The notes under the pieces: generated by a model
What the model saw: only the letters and a program-made list of their open reading frames with translations
Databases searched by the model: none
What the model was told of the DNA's origin: nothing
Shown here: piece by piece, positions 13,723 to 16,159 of the stretch
Numbering within the stretch: position 1 is the first letter of the stretch
Layout: each line of letters opens with the position of its first letter
Made by a program: the position numbers and the translations under genes
Origin: Chromatiales bacterium
GTDB taxonomy: Bacteria; Pseudomonadota; Gammaproteobacteria; Steroidobacterales; GCA-2729495
Reading direction: 5' to 3'
DNA length: 16,159 nucleotides
Assembly: GCA_030614035.1 (NCBI GenBank)
Contig: JAUWKW010000005.1
Location: 1-16,159 of the forward strand

Positions 13723-15189
13723 ATGCGAATTGGCGAGGTCGCACTTACTTTCGACGATGTCCTGCTCCGGCCGGAGTATTCTGATGTGCTGCCCGCCGAA
13801 GTCGATCTGAGCACCCGCATTTCCCGGGATATCGAACTCAATATTCCCCTCTTATCGGCTGCGATGGACACGGTGACCGAGGCTAACCTTGCTATTGCGC
13901 TCGCTCAGGAAGGCGGCATCGGCGTAATCCACAAAAACATGAGTCCGGCCGAGCAGGGACGCCAGGTTGCGCGCGTCAAAAAGTTTGAAAGTGGCATGAT
14001 CACCGATCCGATCACCGTATCGCCGGACAAGACCATTCAAGAGGTGATTGAAATCACCCGAGCCAATAATATTTCCGGCGTTCCAGTCGCGGATGGTGGT
14101 GAGACGGTAGGAATTGTTACGCACCGGGATCTGCGCTTTGAGACACAGCTCGACGCACCGGTATCCACCGTCATGACTCCGCGCGAAAAGCTGGTAACGG
14201 TGCTGGAAGGGGCTGACAAAGAAGAAGTTCTGTCCTTGCTGCACAAGCATCGTATCGAAAAAGTTCTGGTGGTAAACGACCGCTTCGAGCTTCGCGGAAT
14301 GATCACAGCCAAGGATTTCCAGAAAGCGACCGATTACCCGTTGGCCTGCAAGGATGGTCGAGGTGCATTGCGCGTGGGCGCAGCGGTTGGCACGAGCAGT
14401 GACACAGACGAGCGGGTGGCGTTGCTTGTCGAAGCCGGAGCGGACCTGATCGTCGTTGACACGGCCCATGGCCACACTCGTGGTGTGCTCGATCGGGTCA
14501 AGGCGATCAAGGCAGACCACCCTGACATGCAGGTGATCGCCGGGAATATCATCAGTGGCGACGCGGCGCAGGCGATTGTCGAAGCCGGCGCAGACGGGGT
14601 CAAGGTTGGCGTTGGTCCGGGGTCGATCTGCACGACCCGTGTCGTAGCGGGAGTAGGCGTGCCGCAGATCAGCGCTGTCGCGGACGTAAGCGCTGCGCTC
14701 GAAGGCAGTGGCGTGCCGATTATTGCTGATGGTGGCGTTCGTTATTCCGGGGACATTGCCAAGGCCATAGTCGCGGGTGCCTATGGCAGCATGATCGGTA
14801 GCCTGTTTGCCGGAACTGAGGAGTCCCCTGGTGAAGTCGAGTTGTACCAGGGACGATCCTACAAATCCTATCGCGGCATGGGCTCACTTGGCGCCATGTC
14901 GCAACAGCACGGTTCATCGGATCGGTATCGTCAGGACCCGTCAGCGCAATTGGAAAAGCTCGTTCCCGAGGGCATCGAGGGCAGGGTTCCGTACAAGGGC
15001 AGTCTGGTTGCAATCGTGCACCAGCTGGTGGGCGGCATACGTGCTGCAATGGGTTACACGGGCTGCTCCAGCATTCAGGAATTGCGCACGAAGCCGAGCT
15101 TCGTTCGCATTACGCACGCGGGTATGCGAGAGAGCCATGTGCACGATGTCACCATCACGAAAGAAGCGCCAAATTACCGCAGCGACTGA
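13723..15189 (+). CDS. guaB: GuaB, IMP dehydrogenase
   Basis: GuaB oxidises IMP to XMP with NAD+, the committed step towards GMP. The protein has 488 residues, the same as E. coli GuaB. The TIM barrel begins with [18 protein letters not shown] and [20 protein letters not shown]. Two CBS domains are inserted at about 93-205 ([40 protein letters not shown]). The catalytic cysteine is Cys303 in [20 protein letters not shown]-binding [14 protein letters not shown] follows, and the active-site flap region has [10 protein letters not shown] and Glu/Arg-rich [12 protein letters not shown]. Some positions are unusual, such as GNIISGD where GNVAT is common, but no catalytic residue is lost. guaA follows after 21 bases with no terminator, giving the usual guaBA operon. 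Confidence 0.97.
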   Translation: MRIGEVALTFDDVLLRPEYSDVLPAEVDLSTRISRDIELNIPLLSAAMDTVTEANLAIALAQEGGIGVIHKNMSPAEQGRQVARVKKFESGMITDPITVSPDKTIQEVIEITRANNISGVPVADGGETVGIVTHRDLRFETQLDAPVSTVMTPREKLVTVLEGADKEEVLSLLHKHRIEKVLVVNDRFELRGMITAKDFQKATDYPLACKDGRGALRVGAAVGTSSDTDERVALLVEAGADLIVVDTAHGHTRGVLDRVKAIKADHPDMQVIAGNIISGDAAQAIVEAGADGVKVGVGPGSICTTRVVAGVGVPQISAVADVSAALEGSGVPIIADGGVRYSGDIAKAIVAGAYGSMIGSLFAGTEESPGEVELYQGRSYKSYRGMGSLGAMSQQHGSSDRYRQDPSAQLEKLVPEGIEGRVPYKGSLVAIVHQLVGGIRAAMGYTGCSSIQELRTKPSFVRITHAGMRESHVHDVTITKEAPNYRSD

Positions 15190-15210
15190 AGTGCACGGGG
15201 CGATTGCCTG

Positions 15211-16159
15211 ATGCCGACACAGGCTGCCGGACTTCAATCTGCCGCGGCAAGTGTGGTGCAACACCGGATCCTGATACTGGATTTCGGATCGCAATACACC
15301 CAGCTGATTGCACGGCGCGTGCGCGAGGCGGGCGTATACAGCGAGATCTTTCCCTGGGACATTGCGGAGTCCGCAATCCGCGATTTTGCTCCGGACGGTT
15401 TTATCCTCTCAGGTGGCCCCGAATCCGTCGTTTTGTCTGAACCGCCACGCGCACCGGACCTGGTATTCGACATGGGCGTGCCGGTACTGGGCGTGTGTTA
15501 TGGCATGCAGACGATGGCCGCGCAGCTGGGCGGTCGAGTTGCGCCGTCCGCCGAACGGGAATTCGGTTACGCAATGGTTACAACCTCGGCCGATAGCCGC
15601 TTGCTGCAGGGCCTTGCCGACGATTTACATGAACATGGTGATGAACTGCATGTATGGATGAGCCACGGCGATCGCGTGCAAAGTTTGCCCGACGGATTCG
15701 AACCGATTGCCAGTAGCGCGAATTCACCGCTGGCAGGAATGGCGGACGAACGCCGAGGCCTCTATGGCGTTCAGTTTCATCCAGAGGTCACGCACACCGA
15801 GCAGGGGCAACGAATCATTGAAAGATTTGTCCGGGATATCTGCGCTTGTCCCGATACCTGGCAGCCGGGCAATATTGTCGCGCGCGATATTGAAAATATT
15901 CGTCGACAGGTCGGCGGCGAGCGGGGTCTGCTGGGGCTGTCGGGCGGGGTGGATGCGTCGGTCGTGGCGGCCTTGCTGCACGAGGCGCTGGGCGACCAAC
16001 TCATTTGCGTATTCGTGGACCATGGCCTGCTGCGCCTTAACGAGGGTGATCAGGTCATGGCGGTGTTCGCCGAGCACCTGGGCGTTACGGTCGTTCGAGT
16101 AAATGCTGAGGGCCGTTTCATGGCGGCGCTCGCGGGTGTCAGTGATCCGGAGGAAAAGC
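15211..16159 (+). CDS. guaA: GuaA, GMP synthase (glutamine-hydrolysing), 3' end beyond the window
   Basis: GuaA converts XMP to GMP with ATP and ammonia from glutamine. The frame opens at ATG 15211 and runs 316 codons to the right edge. The class I glutaminase domain has [20 protein letters not shown], the nucleophile Cys96 in [10 protein letters not shown], and His190/Glu192 in [18 protein letters not shown] is also present. The ATP-pyrophosphatase domain starts with [19 protein letters not shown] (241-259) and [19 protein letters not shown]. The PP-loop motif SGGxDS has Ala249 instead of serine, which is unusual. The N-terminus is about ten residues longer than in E. coli GuaA. GTG 15253 or 15256 would give a shorter, more usual start, but has no visible ribosome site; ATG 15211 has GGGG ten bases upstream. 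The XMP-binding dimerisation domain lies outside the window. Confidence 0.95.
   Translation, partial: MPTQAAGLQSAAASVVQHRILILDFGSQYTQLIARRVREAGVYSEIFPWDIAESAIRDFAPDGFILSGGPESVVLSEPPRAPDLVFDMGVPVLGVCYGMQTMAAQLGGRVAPSAEREFGYAMVTTSADSRLLQGLADDLHEHGDELHVWMSHGDRVQSLPDGFEPIASSANSPLAGMADERRGLYGVQFHPEVTHTEQGQRIIERFVRDICACPDTWQPGNIVARDIENIRRQVGGERGLLGLSGGVDASVVAALLHEALGDQLICVFVDHGLLRLNEGDQVMAVFAEHLGVTVVRVNAEGRFMAALAGVSDPEEK

Noticed and set aside
13852..14520. Open frame of 222 codons on the minus strand opposite guaB
   Set aside because: It lies wholly within the guaB coding sequence, has no ribosome site of note and no recognisable motif; a shadow of a conserved gene.

Overview
This window is a dense stretch of housekeeping genes from a gammaproteobacterium. 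The evidence is gene order. Read left to right, suhB (divergent), trmJ, isc genes, ndk, rlmN, pilF, rodZ, hisS, yfgM, bamB, der, xseA, guaB and guaA follow, with losses and one insertion, the order known in Escherichia coli and Pseudomonas. MetX and Der look most like Xanthomonadales proteins as far as I can judge from memory, so a deep-branching relative of Xanthomonadales, Nevskiales or Woeseiales is my best guess. This is inference; no rRNA or other marker is present to settle it.

Layout. (1) 1-191, minus strand: the 5' end of suhB, running off the left edge. (2) 192-303: divergent promoter region. (3) 304-11051, plus strand: eleven genes spaced so tightly (overlaps, or gaps of at most 30 bases if the annotated starts are right) that they probably form one operon or a chain of coupled operons. 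They cover tRNA/rRNA methylation (trmJ, rlmN), a shortened Isc sulfur module (iscS, an IscU-like gene, iscA), nucleotide balance (ndk), envelope and cell shape (pilF, rodZ, yfgM, bamB), histidyl-tRNA charging (hisS) and ribosome assembly (der). (4) 11052-11162: intergenic, weak promoter candidate. (5) 11163-12260: a MetX-family acyltransferase, convergent with (6) xseA on the minus strand, 12271-13620. (7) 13621-13722: divergent promoter region with the best promoter candidate in the window. (8) 13723-16159: the guaBA operon for IMP to GMP, guaA cut by the right edge.

The most notable thing is the Isc module. The IscU-like protein aligns to E. coli IscU almost without gaps, yet it has lost two of three cluster cysteines, the key aspartate, the ligand histidine and the LPPVK chaperone-binding motif. 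The IscS next to it has an intact active site but lacks the C-terminal tail that E. coli IscS uses with IscU. iscR, hscB, hscA, fdx and iscX are all absent here, while IscA is intact. These losses agree with each other and suggest a repurposed sulfur-transfer unit rather than a standard Fe-S assembly line. Other points of interest are a probable CTG start codon for der, a MetX that looks like a serine O-succinyltransferase, a PP-loop serine-to-alanine change in GuaA, and the absence of ispG between rodZ and hisS. I see no mobile elements, CRISPR arrays, tRNA or rRNA genes, phage genes or strong intrinsic terminators. Apart from the Isc oddity I see no candidate for a wholly new system.
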